From an uncultured Oceanospirillaceae bacterium (GTDB lineage: Bacteria; Pseudomonadota; Gammaproteobacteria; Pseudomonadales; Oceanobacteraceae), in the NCBI GenBank assembly GCA_937974825.1, contig CALJVD010000225.1, positions 1-35,165 on the forward strand: a stretch of 35,165 nucleotides of DNA. The letters are read 5' to 3'. Numbering within the stretch: position 1 is the first letter of the stretch; each line of letters begins with the position of its first letter. Below the pieces are notes generated by a model that saw only the letters and a list, made by a program, of their open reading frames with translations, ran no database searches and was not told the DNA's origin. The position numbers and the translations under genes were made by a program. Shown one piece after another: positions 24,551 through 33,134 of this stretch.

Positions 24551-25207
24551 TTAATCTCTTAGGCTAATGATTGGCCACTGGCGCTCTTGTGCAACTGCTT
24601 CTAGTTTAGGGCAAGGATTGACTGCTACCGGGTTGTCGACTACTTCGAGCAAAGGCAAATCGTTATGCGAGTCGCTATAAAACCAACTGCCCGACAGACT
24701 ATGATTATGCTCTTTTAACCACTCGTTTAAGCGCACAACTTTGCCCTGGTGAAAACTAGGTACCCCAACAATTCTGCCTGTATAGGCGCCATCAATAAAT
24801 TCAGGATGTGGGGCAATAATATGCTCAATACCGAGTAGCTCTGCAATAGGGTAGGTAATAAAGCCGTTGGTGGCGGTGATAATTAACAGCGTATCACCTT
24901 GTGCTTTATGTTTAGCAATAAGATCGCGACTCTTTTGAGTAACAATAGGAGCGATGCATTCTTGTAAAAAACGCTCACGGTGTTGATATAACTCTTCAAG
25001 TGGAAATTGTGTTAAAGGCTCTAATGCAAAGGCTAAGTAGGCATGAACATCAAGCTCGCCTTTTTGATATTGCTCAAAGAACCAATCATTTTTTTGTTTG
25101 TACTCAGTGGCATTAACTAGTTGATTATCAACTAAAAACTGACCCCAAGCATGGTCACTGTCGCCATCTATTAATGTATGGTCTAAATCGAATATTGCTA
25201 ATGCCAC
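24551..25207 (-). CDS. HAD-IB family phosphatase (SerB-like)
   Basis: Haloacid-dehalogenase-fold phosphatase of 218 residues. Motif I is FDLDHTLIDGD (nucleophile Asp7 and acid Asp9), motif II lies in LIITATNGF, and motif IV is YSDSHNDLPLL. The long helical cap places it in the IB subfamily with phosphoserine phosphatase-like and CicA-like proteins. A HAD-IB gene also neighbours rppH-ptsP in Pseudomonas, divergently as here. The substrate is unknown; a true SerB usually has an extra N-terminal ACT-like region in this group, which is missing. It is divergent from rppH across about 200 bases. Confidence 0.88.
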   Translation of the reverse strand: MALAIFDLDHTLIDGDSDHAWGQFLVDNQLVNATEYKQKNDWFFEQYQKGELDVHAYLAFALEPLTQFPLEELYQHRERFLQECIAPIVTQKSRDLIAKHKAQGDTLLIITATNGFITYPIAELLGIEHIIAPHPEFIDGAYTGRIVGVPSFHQGKVVRLNEWLKEHNHSLSGSWFYSDSHNDLPLLEVVDNPVAVNPCPKLEAVAQERQWPIISLRD

Positions 25208-25409
25208 TGAAAAAGCCCTAACTTAAGAATTAACATGAAAAGTAGTCGCTATTCTACGAAGAATTAAGCATACTTTCCTCATATATTTAACTGAAAAGCA
25301 AGCCTAAATAGTGCAGAACTGCGCGTTCTAAATTAAGTAGTAGCTTAACGAACTTGAACTTAATAACAAATTAGGCAACTTTATAGTAATAGATTCTTGA
25401 GACGTAATT

Positions 25410-25901
25410 GTGATAGATAAACAAGGCTTTCGCGCTAACGTTGGCATAATTTTATGCAACAGTAAGGGGCAAGTGTTGTGGGCACGTCGAATAGGTCAAG
25501 ATGCTTGGCAATTTCCGCAAGGCGGAATACAAGACGGAGAGACTCCAGAAGACGCATTATTTCGTGAACTAGAAGAAGAAATAGGCTTACGCGCTCAGCA
25601 TGTACAAATACTTGGCTGCACTAAAGGCTGGCTACGCTACCGTTTGCCTCGCCATATGGTGCGTCATGGAAATCGTCCCCTTTGTATCGGACAAAAACAA
25701 AAATGGTTTTTGTTGAAGCTCGTGGCGGAAGAAGAACTGATTAACGTAAGTGCTACCAATAAGCCTGAGTTCGATGGTTGGAACTGGGTGAGTTATTGGT
25801 TCCCTTTAAGCAAAGTGGTGGCTTTTAAACGAGAAGTATATCGTCGGGCAATGACAGAGTTAGCCCCACGTATCGTTAAGCTGCAGCGCCAAGCGAGATG
25901 A
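25410..25901 (+). CDS. rppH: RNA pyrophosphohydrolase
   Basis: Nudix hydrolase that removes pyrophosphate from 5'-triphosphorylated mRNA and starts RNase E dependent decay. At 163 residues it is slightly shorter than E. coli RppH (176). It begins with MIDKQGFRANVGIIL, which is diagnostic, and holds the complete Nudix box at residues 38-60 (G38, E44, RELEEEIGL). YRLPRHMVRHG and CIGQKQKWFLL are also family features. The start is GTG at 25410. The stop overlaps the ptsP start (ATGA). Confidence 0.95.
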   Translation: MIDKQGFRANVGIILCNSKGQVLWARRIGQDAWQFPQGGIQDGETPEDALFRELEEEIGLRAQHVQILGCTKGWLRYRLPRHMVRHGNRPLCIGQKQKWFLLKLVAEEELINVSATNKPEFDGWNWVSYWFPLSKVVAFKREVYRRAMTELAPRIVKLQRQAR

Positions 25902-28186
25902 CTATGATTGAGACGTTGCGCCGCATTGTACAAGAGGTAGAGACTACTCCTGACTTCTCCGAAGCGATGAGACTGTTAGTAGTACGCGTGCGTGAGGCAA
26001 TGAACACGGAAGTGTGCTCAGTTTATATTTATGACGAAGAAAATAATCGTTATTTATTAATGGCGACCGAAGGGCTAAACCCAGATGCCGTTGGCAATGT
26101 TAGTTTGGCGGCGTCACAGGGGTTAGTAGGGTTAGTCGGTTCTCGTGAAGAGCCTCTGAACGTCGATAATGCCCCCGCTCACCCCAAGTTCCACTATTTA
26201 TCAGAAACCGGTGAGGCGCCCTTTCGCTCATTCCTAGGTGTACCAATTATTCACCATAAGCGACTATTAGGCGTGTTGGTTGTTCAGCAGCGTGACAGTC
26301 GTCAGTTTGAAGAAACAGAAGAAGCATTTCTGGTGACTATGGCGGTGCAATTGGCTGGCGTTATTGCGCAGGCAGCCGCATCGGGCAACATATTAGAAAT
26401 CCCCACTACTCAAGAGCAGCATGAAAACAAGCGCAACACGCGCTTTAAAGGCGTGCCTGGTGCACCAGGGGTTGGCTTAGGAGAAGCCTTTGTTATTTCG
26501 CCGTTAGCCGATCTAAATACGGTTGTCGATCATGAAGCCGATGATATTGAAGAAGAAATAGTACGATTCGATGCAGCACTAGTGGCTGCTCGTAAAGAAG
26601 TACGCATGCTCAGCACCCGACTCAGCAGTGACTTAGGCGCCGATGAATTAGCCTTGTTTGATGTCTACCTCAGCATCTTAGACGACAACATGCTTGGCGT
26701 AGAGGTGAAAAACCGAATTCGTGAAGGCAATTGGGCGCAGGGCGCGTTACGTCATGTGATCATGCAGTACGTCAATCAGTTTCGCCTAATGGAAGATGTC
26801 TATTTACGTGAGCGTGCTACCGATATTCTTGATTTAGGCGTACGCCTACTTGCCCATCTACAAGGTAACGAACCACAGTGGCAGAACGAAGATTTTCCTG
26901 AAAATACAATTTTAATCAGTGAAGAACTGACGCCTGGTATGCTGGCAATGGTACCCACTAAAAAGCTACGTGGGTTGGTGTCGGTACGTGGTTCGTCTAA
27001 CTCTCACGTGGCGATTTTAGCGCGCTCTATGGGCGTGCCTGCGGTAATGGGGGTGGTAGATGTACCGTACAACCAACTGCACAGTTTAGGGGTTATTGTC
27101 GATGGCTATCGTGGTCTGATTTATAGCAACCCCAGTAAAATTCTACGTAAACAATACCGTGCTATTTTCAAAGAAGAAAAGGCACTGCGTCGTGACTTAA
27201 GAGGGTTGCGCGAGCTGCCCGCAGAAACCCGAGACGGTTACCGTATTCCGCTTTGCGTAAACACCGGTTTAATGACAGATGCTGTACGTAGCTTAAGACG
27301 CGGTGCGGAGGGGGTCGGATTATATCGAACCGAAGTGCCTTTTATGATGAAAGAGCGCTTTCCGAGTGAAACAGAACAGCAAGAAGTGTACCGCCAGCAG
27401 CTAGATGCCTTTGCACCTAATCCTGTGACAATGCGCACCTTAGATGTGGGTGGCGATAAGCCCTTAAGTTATTTCCCTATCACGGAAGAGAACCCATTTT
27501 TAGGTTGGCGTGGTATCAGGGTAACGCTGGACCACCCTGAAATTTTCTTAGTTCAGCTTAGAGCCATGCTGAAAGCCAGTGAAGGTTTGAATAATTTACG
27601 AATTATGCTGCCTATGGTCTCTAGCACCAGTGAAGTTGATGATGCGTTGCATTTGCTTTATCGGGCGCATGCTGAAGTGCTTGAGGAAGGGTTTGATGTG
27701 GTTATGCCTAAAGTCGGCGTGATGATTGAAGTGCCGGCCATGGTGTATCAAATCAGTGACCTGTGTAAGCAGGTCGACTTTTTGTCAGTAGGCAGCAACG
27801 ATTTAACGCAGTACCTTTTAGCGGTCGATCGTAATAATCCGCGCGTTGCAAATTTGTATCAAGCATTTCATCCGGCCGTGCTTAAAGCATTGAAATACAT
27901 TGCTGATCAAGCTCATTTAGAGGGTAAGCCCGTGAGTTTATGCGGCGAACTGGCCGGCGATCCAATGGGAGCTGTATTACTGCTTGCCATGGGTTATGAC
28001 AGTTTATCGATGAACGCTACTAACTTACCTAAAGTGAAAGCCCTGATTCGTGGTGTAAGAATGGAATGGGCACGAGAATTACTGGCCGATGTATTAACTC
28101 TAGATGATGCTCAAATCGTTGCCTCAACCCTGCAGTTTGCATTAGAACGTCAGGGCTTTAGTCGAATTATGGGCCCAGCGCTCTAA
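25898..28186 (+). CDS. ptsP: Phosphoenolpyruvate-protein phosphotransferase of the nitrogen PTS (EI-Ntr)
   Basis: First enzyme of the regulatory PTS-Ntr, passing phosphate from PEP to NPr and then EIIA-Ntr. Domains: GAF (about 1-165) with TEVCSVYIYDEENNRYLLMATEG and FRSFLGVPIIH; then the EI portion with the phospho-His in GSSNSHVAILA (His370 counted from 25898), TLDVGGDKPLSYFP for PEP binding, EVPAMVYQ, VGSNDLTQYLLAVDRNN and LCGELAGDP with the active Cys. The 762-residue length is usual. The start overlaps rppH by 4 bases; a second ATG at 25904 aligns better with the E. coli N-terminus and may be the true start. The GAF domain is known to sense nitrogen-related ligands such as glutamine in enterics. 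Confidence 0.96.
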   Translation: MTMIETLRRIVQEVETTPDFSEAMRLLVVRVREAMNTEVCSVYIYDEENNRYLLMATEGLNPDAVGNVSLAASQGLVGLVGSREEPLNVDNAPAHPKFHYLSETGEAPFRSFLGVPIIHHKRLLGVLVVQQRDSRQFEETEEAFLVTMAVQLAGVIAQAAASGNILEIPTTQEQHENKRNTRFKGVPGAPGVGLGEAFVISPLADLNTVVDHEADDIEEEIVRFDAALVAARKEVRMLSTRLSSDLGADELALFDVYLSILDDNMLGVEVKNRIREGNWAQGALRHVIMQYVNQFRLMEDVYLRERATDILDLGVRLLAHLQGNEPQWQNEDFPENTILISEELTPGMLAMVPTKKLRGLVSVRGSSNSHVAILARSMGVPAVMGVVDVPYNQLHSLGVIVDGYRGLIYSNPSKILRKQYRAIFKEEKALRRDLRGLRELPAETRDGYRIPLCVNTGLMTDAVRSLRRGAEGVGLYRTEVPFMMKERFPSETEQQEVYRQQLDAFAPNPVTMRTLDVGGDKPLSYFPITEENPFLGWRGIRVTLDHPEIFLVQLRAMLKASEGLNNLRIMLPMVSSTSEVDDALHLLYRAHAEVLEEGFDVVMPKVGVMIEVPAMVYQISDLCKQVDFLSVGSNDLTQYLLAVDRNNPRVANLYQAFHPAVLKALKYIADQAHLEGKPVSLCGELAGDPMGAVLLLAMGYDSLSMNATNLPKVKALIRGVRMEWARELLADVLTLDDAQIVASTLQFALERQGFSRIMGPAL

Positions 28187-28939
28187 TTACAAAGCAACTG
28201 TTTTACTTACTTTTCCCTTAAGCAATCCTCTTGAATCCCAGTTGGTTTCCGTTATTTCAGCGTGCACTTTCGTTAGAATAAGACCGGTTGAACAACGCGT
28301 TCCGTAGTTGGGTGATTGAATGAATTGCGAAGACAGTAAGCGTTCAAACGATTTACTGAATCCCGTATTCGGCAGTAGGCTGTCTGCGTACTGCTCGCGC
28401 CTACACAACAAAGTGCTTAAAGACTCTGAGCTTGAAGGTGCTTTTAACCAGTCTTGTAACTGTTCTTGTGCTAATAATGCCTTTGGCCAAGGAGAGTCGA
28501 GCTGTGCATTGCTGAGACTGTGCGTGCCTGCTGTAACCCGCTCAAGTTTAGGTCTAGGGTAGTTGGTTAAATACCACACCTGATTAATATCACCGGCAAC
28601 TAAGTTGAAAGGTGCGTACAGCGCTGCTCTGCTTAATAAGTGATTAAGCGTATCTTCGCTAGAGTCCTTGCTGGATAAAAACAGGCTGACTAATTCACCA
28701 CGAGATGGGGGATTAGCAGGACCTTTATCAGGAACTCGTACATTGGTGAGGGTAGCAAAGCTAAGATTCTTGTTAATGCCTAGCCATGTGCCTTTGTGTT
28801 GCAGGTCGCGCCCTGCAACGATGTCAGGGTTATCTGTCCACTGAGCTAAAGGCAAAGTAGGTCTTTGATAAAACTCATCACGGTTTGCCGTAAGAATTAA
28901 ATGTTGGTTTGGCTGCCAATCAAAAGCGAGTAAACACAT
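28187..28939 (-). CDS. NRDE/TANGO2-family protein
   Basis: Protein of 250 residues of the NRDE (TANGO2) family. Seen: N-terminal MCLLAFDW with Cys2, the namesake ANRDEFYQRPT, WTDNPDIVAGRDLQHKGTWLGINK, FATLTNVR and LSNAQLDSPWPK. Eukaryotic TANGO2/HRG-9 has been tied to haem trafficking; the bacterial role is not settled. The fold is related to N-terminal-nucleophile hydrolases, so Cys2 could be catalytic after Met removal; this is inference. Its stop codon abuts the ptsP stop with no base between them. Confidence 0.9.
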   Translation of the reverse strand: MCLLAFDWQPNQHLILTANRDEFYQRPTLPLAQWTDNPDIVAGRDLQHKGTWLGINKNLSFATLTNVRVPDKGPANPPSRGELVSLFLSSKDSSEDTLNHLLSRAALYAPFNLVAGDINQVWYLTNYPRPKLERVTAGTHSLSNAQLDSPWPKALLAQEQLQDWLKAPSSSESLSTLLCRREQYADSLLPNTGFSKSFERLLSSQFIQSPNYGTRCSTGLILTKVHAEITETNWDSRGLLKGKVSKTVAL

Positions 28940-29014
28940 AGTGGTAAATCTGTTCAGTTTTCAATGGTGTTCAGATTACGTCATAATGCTGAGCTTTGCT
29001 AAGGGGTTGTTGTA

Positions 29015-29803
29015 ATGGCGAGTATTATATTGTTTCTAATTGTTGGTGCCGTTACAGGGGTGTTAGCCGGTCTGTTTGGGATTGGCGGAGGCATGGTGAT
29101 GGTGCCTGTGCTGGTGTTTTCTTTAACCGCGCACGGCGTTGATCCAGAAATTGTGTTTCATATGGCGCTTGCAACGTCTTTGGCAACCATTGTATTTACC
29201 TCTCTAACCTCCATTGCTACCCACCATCGTAAAGGTGCGGTAGATTGGCGTTTAGTGCGGTTTTTAAGTGTAGGTATAGTTGCTGGTGCGTTTGCTGGTG
29301 GTGCCATAGTGGTCAATGTATCCGGTAACACCTTAGAAAAGGCTATTGGGGTGTTTGCCATATTAGTATCACTGAAAATGTTTTTCGGTCTTAATCCTCC
29401 CAGTCGAGGTGACTCACCTAGTAAACTCGGTATGGTCGGTGCTGGTGGGGTAATCGGCTTTGGATCAGCGTGGTTTGGCATTGGTGGTGGTTCTTTCACT
29501 GTACCCTATTTGATTTGGATTAAACGACCCATGCATTATGCCGTTGCAACTTCTGCGGCCTGTGGGTTTCCAATCGCCTTAAGTAGTGCGCTTGTATATG
29601 CCTATTTAGGCTGGGGTAACCCTTTACTGCCAGAGTGGAGCACAGGCTTTTTATATTGGCCTGCCATTATAGGGATGGCTGTCACTAGCATGCCTATGGC
29701 CAAAGTGGGGGCTAACTTAGCGCATCAGTTAAACCCGCAACTATTACGAAAATTATTTGCCTTGATGCTGGCTATGTTAGGCATTAAGTTTTTATTTTTT
29801 TAA
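29015..29803 (+). CDS. TauE/SafE-family sulfite/organosulfonate exporter
   Basis: Polytopic inner-membrane permease of 262 residues with about eight hydrophobic helices. The duplicated family motif is clear: LAGLFGIGGGMVMVPVLVF near the N-terminus and AWFGIGGGSFTVPYLIW in the second half. Members move sulfite, sulfoacetate or related anions; the substrate cannot be inferred here because no sulfur genes adjoin. AAGGGG lies 8 bases before the ATG. It is followed after 9 bases by lgt, so the two are co-transcribed. Confidence 0.9.
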   Translation: MASIILFLIVGAVTGVLAGLFGIGGGMVMVPVLVFSLTAHGVDPEIVFHMALATSLATIVFTSLTSIATHHRKGAVDWRLVRFLSVGIVAGAFAGGAIVVNVSGNTLEKAIGVFAILVSLKMFFGLNPPSRGDSPSKLGMVGAGGVIGFGSAWFGIGGGSFTVPYLIWIKRPMHYAVATSAACGFPIALSSALVYAYLGWGNPLLPEWSTGFLYWPAIIGMAVTSMPMAKVGANLAHQLNPQLLRKLFALMLAMLGIKFLFF

Positions 29804-29812
29804 GGATAAACA

Positions 29813-30616
29813 ATGGAATACCCGAATATAGATCCAGTGGCTATTAGCCTCGGGCCATTAGACGTGCATTGGTATGGGTTAATGTACTTATTGGCGTTTG
29901 GCACGGCTTGGTTGTTAGCACGTTATCGTATTTCTAAACCAGGCTCGACTTGGACGTCTGAGCAAATCTCTGACCTGCTTTTTTATTGTGCCATGGGGAT
30001 TATCTTAGGCGGGCGCATGGGGTATGTGCTGTTTTACAACTTCGGACAGTTTTTACAAGACCCTATTTGGTTGTTGCGGGTTTGGGAAGGCGGCATGGCC
30101 TTCCATGGTGGCTTGTTAGGTGTGGTTATTGCCTTAGGCTTATTTAGCCATAAGTACAAAAAGAACTTATTTGATGTGGGTGACTTTATGGCGCCCTTTG
30201 TACCTATTGGCCTAATGTTTGGCCGCGTCGGTAATTTTATTGGTGGCGAGTTGTGGGGGCGTGCAGCCGACCCAGAACAGGTTCCTTGGGCGATGGTTTT
30301 CCCGCGTGCTGATGAATTATACAGACACCCGTCACAGTTATACCAAGCGGCACTTGAAGGCTTTTTATTGTTTTTAGTGTTATGGTTTTATTCATCTAGG
30401 CCACGCCCACAAAAGGCCGTGAGTGCTGCGTTTTTATTGGGGTATGGTATTTTTAGAACCATTGCTGAGTTTTTCCGAGAGCCAGATGCCCATATAGGAT
30501 TTGATGTGTTTGGTTGGATGAGTCGCGGGCAATTATTAAGTATTCCTATGATAATTATTGGCTTAATCTTATTAATAATTGCCTATAAAAGTCCCAAAAC
30601 AGAGAAGAAAAAATGA
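29813..30616 (+). CDS. lgt: Prolipoprotein diacylglyceryl transferase
   Basis: Inner-membrane enzyme that attaches diacylglycerol from phosphatidylglycerol to the lipobox Cys of prolipoproteins. At 267 residues with seven membrane helices it is normal in size. Hallmarks: YGLMYLLAF, GGRMGYVLFYN, MAFHGGLLG (the essential His), GRVGNFIGGELWGR (the signature) and HPSQLYQAALEG. Its stop overlaps the thyA ATG in an ATGA. Probable clients in this window include the DctP-like and imelysin-like lipoproteins. Confidence 0.97.
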   Translation: MEYPNIDPVAISLGPLDVHWYGLMYLLAFGTAWLLARYRISKPGSTWTSEQISDLLFYCAMGIILGGRMGYVLFYNFGQFLQDPIWLLRVWEGGMAFHGGLLGVVIALGLFSHKYKKNLFDVGDFMAPFVPIGLMFGRVGNFIGGELWGRAADPEQVPWAMVFPRADELYRHPSQLYQAALEGFLLFLVLWFYSSRPRPQKAVSAAFLLGYGIFRTIAEFFREPDAHIGFDVFGWMSRGQLLSIPMIIIGLILLIIAYKSPKTEKKK

Positions 30617-31407
30617 AACAGTATCTTGAGTTAATGCGTCATGTAAATGACAACGGCACCTTTAAATCAGACCGTACAGGCACTGGTACATACAGTTGTT
30701 TTGGGTATCAAATGCGCTTTGATTTGAGCGAAGGCTTTCCTTTAGTTACTACCAAAAAACTGCATTTACGCTCAATTATTCACGAGCTTCTATGGTTCTT
30801 ATCTGGTGAAACCAATATCAAGTATTTAAAAGAAAATGGTGTTTCTATTTGGGATGAATGGGCTGACGAAGACGGTAATCTTGGGCCGGTGTACGGCTCA
30901 CAGTGGCGCAGCTGGCCAACCGCTGACGGGCGTCAAATAGACCAGATTTCTGAGGTAATTGATCAAATTAAAAACAACCCAGACTCGCGTCGTATTATCG
31001 TCAGTGCTTGGAACGTCGGTGAGATTTCAAACATGGCATTACCGCCTTGTCATGCGTTTTTCCAATTCTATGTGGCAGATGGCAAGCTGTCATGTCAGTT
31101 ATATCAACGCAGTGCCGATATCTTTTTAGGGGTGCCCTTTAATATTGCTAGCTATGCGTTATTAGTACACATGGTAGCTCAGCAGTGTGACTTAGAGGTT
31201 GGTGACTTTGTTTGGACCGGGGGTGATGTTCACTTGTACGCAAACCACATGGAACAAACGAAATTGCAGTTAAGCCGTGAACCTTTAGCGCTGCCTAAAT
31301 TAGTTATTAAGCGTAAGCCCGCCAGTATTTTTGATTACAAGTTTGAAGATTTTGAAATCGAAGGTTATGAGCATCATGCGCATATTAAAGCACCGGTAGC
31401 AGTCTAA
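30613..31407 (+). CDS. thyA: Thymidylate synthase
   Basis: Converts dUMP to dTMP with methylene-tetrahydrofolate, releasing dihydrofolate. The 264-residue length equals E. coli ThyA. Seen: RTGTGT near the N-terminus, HELLWFLSGETNIKYL, the catalytic Cys146 in LPPCHAFFQFYV, YQRSADIFLGVPFNIASYALL and HLYANHMEQ. It overlaps lgt by 4 bases, as in enterics, and folA follows about 100 bases later, so the producer and recycler of dihydrofolate are together. Confidence 0.98.
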   Translation: MKQYLELMRHVNDNGTFKSDRTGTGTYSCFGYQMRFDLSEGFPLVTTKKLHLRSIIHELLWFLSGETNIKYLKENGVSIWDEWADEDGNLGPVYGSQWRSWPTADGRQIDQISEVIDQIKNNPDSRRIIVSAWNVGEISNMALPPCHAFFQFYVADGKLSCQLYQRSADIFLGVPFNIASYALLVHMVAQQCDLEVGDFVWTGGDVHLYANHMEQTKLQLSREPLALPKLVIKRKPASIFDYKFEDFEIEGYEHHAHIKAPVAV

Positions 31408-31505
31408 GCTAAATAGCCAGTTGTTGTGTCTATACGAATGCATTAGGCGAAGTGCTTCTGAAGCAATATCGACTTGTAAGCATTAGCATATTTTGAGGAA
31501 CTAAC

Positions 31506-32018
31506 ATGTTATCCATGATCATCGCAGCGGCAGAAAACCGCGTAATGGGTAAAGACAATCAAATGCCTTGGCATTTACCGAATGACTTACAATACTTTAA
31601 GCGTTGTACCATGGGTAAGCCTATGATTATGGGGCGTAAAACCTATGAGAGTTTAGGTAAGCCGTTGCCCGGGCGCCCACATATTGTGATAACTCGACAA
31701 GCGGGATATCAAGCGCCTAATGCGAATGAGCAGGTAAAGGTTGTATCAACACTGTCAGAAGCAATAGTGGCTGCGTCAGAACTTACTGCCGACTCTGATA
31801 ATAAAGAAATAATGGTTATCGGTGGTGCTGAAATTTGCTCGCTTGCCTTTCCACAGACAGAGCGCCTCTACTTGACTCAGGTGCATGCTGAAGTGGATGG
31901 CGATGTGTATTTTCCTGAATTTGATTTAAACGAATGGCGTGAAGTCTCGCGTGAAGACTACAGCGCATCTGAAAACAATCCCTATGATTACAGTTTCGTG
32001 GTTCTTGAAAAGAATTAG
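31506..32018 (+). CDS. folA: Dihydrofolate reductase
   Basis: Reduces dihydrofolate to tetrahydrofolate with NADPH; the target of trimethoprim. 170 residues. Seen: MIIAAAENRVMGKDNQMPWHLPNDL with Asp27 at the active site, GRKTYESLGKPLPGRPHIVIT, the IGGAEI loop and LYLTQVHAEVDGDVYFP. Ala8 and Met20 positions look ordinary. TTGAGGAA before the ATG includes a GAGG ribosome site. It lies 98 bases after thyA with no clear terminator between, so partial co-transcription is likely. Confidence 0.97.
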   Translation: MLSMIIAAAENRVMGKDNQMPWHLPNDLQYFKRCTMGKPMIMGRKTYESLGKPLPGRPHIVITRQAGYQAPNANEQVKVVSTLSEAIVAASELTADSDNKEIMVIGGAEICSLAFPQTERLYLTQVHAEVDGDVYFPEFDLNEWREVSREDYSASENNPYDYSFVVLEKN

Positions 32019-32059
32019 CATCTAACCGTTTTCTATGGGTACTGACGAATTAGAATACT

Positions 32060-33127
32060 ATGAGCGCTCTTTCTATTTATGCTGGCGCTGATGCGCTTCA
32101 GCACATTCAAAAATATGGTCTAACGAAAGATGATGTAGGCGTGATGCTAGGCGCCTCGGGTGGGCCAAAATGGCTAGTGCTAGCCTCACTAGATCGATAC
32201 CTTATGGGTAAGTGGTTTGCTGATCGTAAAGAGCCTCTGCACCTATTAGGCACCTCTGCCGGCGCTTGGCGACTATCCTGTTATGCGCAAAACGATCCTA
32301 TCGCGGCATTAGCTCGATTAGAAGAGGCCTATCTTTCTCAACAGTACCCAGACAAAGCGACACGTGCAGAAATATCGCAAGTGGTTGAGAGCATTCTCGA
32401 CCATACTCTTGGTGAAACGGGCGGGCAAGAAATTGTTAATAATCCCATTATGCGCTACCACAATATCGTAACGCGCTGTAAAGGCTTGGGCGCCTTCGAG
32501 AATGGCGTGTTACAGGCCACCAGTATGTTAGGCGCGTTTCTAGGTAACTTAGCCACGCCTGGAGCGATGCGTCCTTTTGTGGAACGGGTGCTGTTTCACC
32601 ACCCGGAGCTGCCTCCTGTGGTGAGCTTTCCAGACTTTCCTGCAAGAAAAGTTGTACTGACCGAGAAAAACATAAAACAGGCGATTTTAGCGTCGGGTTC
32701 TATTCCTATTGTTTTTAGTGGAGTAAAGAATATTCCAGGCGCGCCTATGGGTATGTATCGTGATGGTGGAATAACCGATTATCAGTTTAACCTGCCTGTG
32801 ATGCCGAAAAATGGCATAGTGTTGTATCCTCACTACTCAGCCACACCGCCTAAAGCGGTATGGTTCGACAAGAAACTTAAGCGACGTGTCGCCACTAAAG
32901 AACACTATAAACGCACTGTAATTATTGCTCCTTCACATGAGTTTGTTGCTACTTTACCCGGTGGCAAAATACCCGATAGACAGGATGTGTTTGATTTCCC
33001 TGAATATAGCGTAAGAAGAAAACGCTGGGATACTGTAATGAAGGAATGTGAGCGATTGGCTGATGAATTTGCAGAAATAGATCAAAAGCAAAGTTGGGCA
33101 GAGGTTGCCCAACCTTTACCTTGGTAA
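32060..33127 (+). CDS. Patatin-like phospholipase
   Basis: Patatin-family serine hydrolase of 355 residues. The Ser-Asp dyad is visible: oxyanion glycines in GASGGPKW (31-38), nucleophile Ser66 in LGTSAGAW (GxSxG), and Asp235 in RDGGITDYQ (DGG motif). No signal peptide is seen, so it is probably cytoplasmic or membrane-peripheral, and no transmembrane helix is evident. The substrate is probably phospholipid or another acyl ester, but no neighbour reveals it. It follows folA by 41 bases with only a weak ribosome site, and converges with the TonB-domain gene, 7 bases away. Confidence 0.88.
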   Translation: MSALSIYAGADALQHIQKYGLTKDDVGVMLGASGGPKWLVLASLDRYLMGKWFADRKEPLHLLGTSAGAWRLSCYAQNDPIAALARLEEAYLSQQYPDKATRAEISQVVESILDHTLGETGGQEIVNNPIMRYHNIVTRCKGLGAFENGVLQATSMLGAFLGNLATPGAMRPFVERVLFHHPELPPVVSFPDFPARKVVLTEKNIKQAILASGSIPIVFSGVKNIPGAPMGMYRDGGITDYQFNLPVMPKNGIVLYPHYSATPPKAVWFDKKLKRRVATKEHYKRTVIIAPSHEFVATLPGGKIPDRQDVFDFPEYSVRRKRWDTVMKECERLADEFAEIDQKQSWAEVAQPLPW

Positions 33128-33134
33128 CCTTAGT

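Noticed and set aside
25354..25387. TTGAAC and TATAGT as the rppH promoter
   Set aside because: The spacer is 22 bases, too long for a sigma-70 promoter.
29158..29499. Open frame of 113 codons on the minus strand inside the TauE/SafE gene
   Set aside because: It lies wholly antisense to a well supported membrane protein and its composition (Pro, Ala, Thr rich) is the usual shadow of hydrophobic codons.
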